Assembly (NCBI RefSeq): GCF_004296335.1
Contig: NZ_SGIU01000001.1
Coordinates: 1,217,290 to 1,281,289, forward strand
Length of the DNA: 64,000 nt
From: Flagellimonas allohymeniacidonis
GTDB lineage: Bacteria > Bacteroidota > Bacteroidia > Flavobacteriales > Flavobacteriaceae
Direction: 5' to 3'
Shown here one piece after another: positions 63,254-64,000 of this stretch. Below the pieces are notes generated by a model. The model did no database searches and was not told the origin of the DNA. It worked only from the letters and a program-made list of their open reading frames with translations. The number at the start of each line of letters is the position of its first letter. Positions within the stretch are counted from its first letter, which is position 1. A program made the position numbers and the translations under genes.

Positions 63254-63978
63254 CGGTTTTGGTTAAACTGATTTTTCTTCCAGTACCACATCATAATAAA
63301 TCCAATCAACGCACCCCCGATATGTGCAAAGTGTGCAATTCCTGTATTGATATTTCCAATTCCAAAAATCAAGTCCAAAAGAATCAACGCAGGTACAAAA
63401 TACTTCGCTTTTATGGGGACTGGCAAAAATATTAACATCAATTTCGCTTCCGAATACATAAAGGCGAAGGCCACCAAAATTCCATAAATGGCTCCGGATG
63501 CACCAACAGCGGGAGTGTTATACGCACTTAGAAAATTATCGATTGTACTTTTTGAAGCGACATTGTACCAATCTGGACTATACTGCCCCCTCGAAATAAT
63601 ATCCAAAACTTGAGTCTCTGTCATGCCCGCATTAACCAAAGCCTGCATACCTTCATTGAAAAGGTAATAGTTGACCCCACTATGCAGAAGGGCCGAGCCT
63701 AAACCTGCCGAAAAATAGAAGAACAAAAACTTATTGCGGCCCCATACCTGTTCCAAGGGCGTTCCAAAGGCCCAAAGCGCATACATATTAAAAAGGATAT
63801 GCATGAGGCCACCATGCATGAACATATGGGTCAGAACCTGCCAAAATTCGAAATTTCCATTTTTTGGAAACCACAGTGAGAGCCATTGGTACATTTGTTC
63901 CCCATACAGTTGGGTGGCAAAAAACAAAATGACATTAATTATCAACAAGTGCTTTACCGCCTCTGTCAATCTACCCAT
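63244..63978 (-). CDS. Rhomboid-family intramembrane serine protease
   Basis: 244 residues with six membrane helices, HMFMHGGLMHILFNMYALW, catalytic serine in VGASGAIYGI and histidine in FAHIGGALIGF. It is an intact rhomboid and a paralogue of the neighbour encoded downstream. The pair followed by an EEP-family gene is a conserved flavobacterial arrangement. The next gene upstream lies beyond the window edge. Confidence 0.92.
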   Translation of the reverse strand: MGRLTEAVKHLLIINVILFFATQLYGEQMYQWLSLWFPKNGNFEFWQVLTHMFMHGGLMHILFNMYALWAFGTPLEQVWGRNKFLFFYFSAGLGSALLHSGVNYYLFNEGMQALVNAGMTETQVLDIISRGQYSPDWYNVASKSTIDNFLSAYNTPAVGASGAIYGILVAFAFMYSEAKLMLIFLPVPIKAKYFVPALILLDLIFGIGNINTGIAHFAHIGGALIGFIMMWYWKKNQFNQNRWN

Positions 63979-64000
63979 TAATCTAATTTTTTATCTAAAT

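Overview
The window reads as chromosomal DNA of a marine-type flavobacterium (Bacteroidota, family Flavobacteriaceae by gene content). The evidence is a SusC/SusD pair, a giant adhesin with a type-B type IX secretion C-terminus, Bacteroidota-only families such as a fused NagB/PIG-L protein and DUF5683, TAnnTTTG-type promoter boxes, and the conserved order parA-parB-DUF5683-dapB-lepB-WbqC.

Layout. 1-523: tail of an unknown gene and a MerC-like membrane protein. About 694-20793: a putative integrated island of about 20 kb. Its right end is the 3' end of a tRNA-Pro(GGG) gene, its left end is an 18-bp copy of that tRNA 3' end, and beside the tRNA it carries a tyrosine recombinase and a BfmA/BtgA-like mobilization protein. 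Its cargo is a complete-looking [NiFe]-hydrogenase locus. The plus-strand operon is hypF-hypD-hypE-TonB receptor-TetR-hypC-CooC-like ATPase. The converging minus-strand operon is small subunit, five small one-helix membrane proteins, large subunit, a degenerate HyaD-like protein, a Cys-rich winged-helix protein, a small helical protein, a lipoprotein, a canonical maturation protease, and a membrane-anchored relative of the lipoprotein. The small subunit has no Tat signal and there is no cytochrome b gene. The five small proteins, encoded between the two catalytic subunits, are therefore the best candidates for attaching the enzyme to the membrane and to the quinone pool. The arrangement resembles the high-affinity group 1h/1l hydrogenases, but the subgroup is my inference.

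20929-30880: a small unknown gene, the 2776-residue SprB-repeat surface protein and a PQQ-dependent sugar dehydrogenase lipoprotein. 30873-46103: a locus that looks built for scavenging peptidoglycan fragments. It has murQ, a DeoR-type regulator, the NagB/PIG-L fusion, SusC/SusD, a GHL10 lipoprotein, an AmpG-like permease, a NagZ-like GH3 enzyme and anmK. Together they give a plausible path from outer-membrane uptake of anhydro-muropeptides to fructose-6-phosphate.

46117-55481: a Bcr/CflA exporter, a three-gene acyl-CoA (propionyl-CoA) carboxylase operon on the minus strand, then udk, a DivIC/FtsB-like gene and both methylmalonyl-CoA mutase subunits on the plus strand. The carboxylase and mutase form a propionyl-CoA to succinyl-CoA route. 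55617-61363: the housekeeping run parA, parB, DUF5683, dapB, lepB, WbqC-like, DUF6122-like. 61352-63978: an endonuclease/exonuclease/phosphatase-fold membrane protein and two rhomboid proteases on the minus strand.

All family assignments are by reading the translated sequence. No searches or structure predictions were run.
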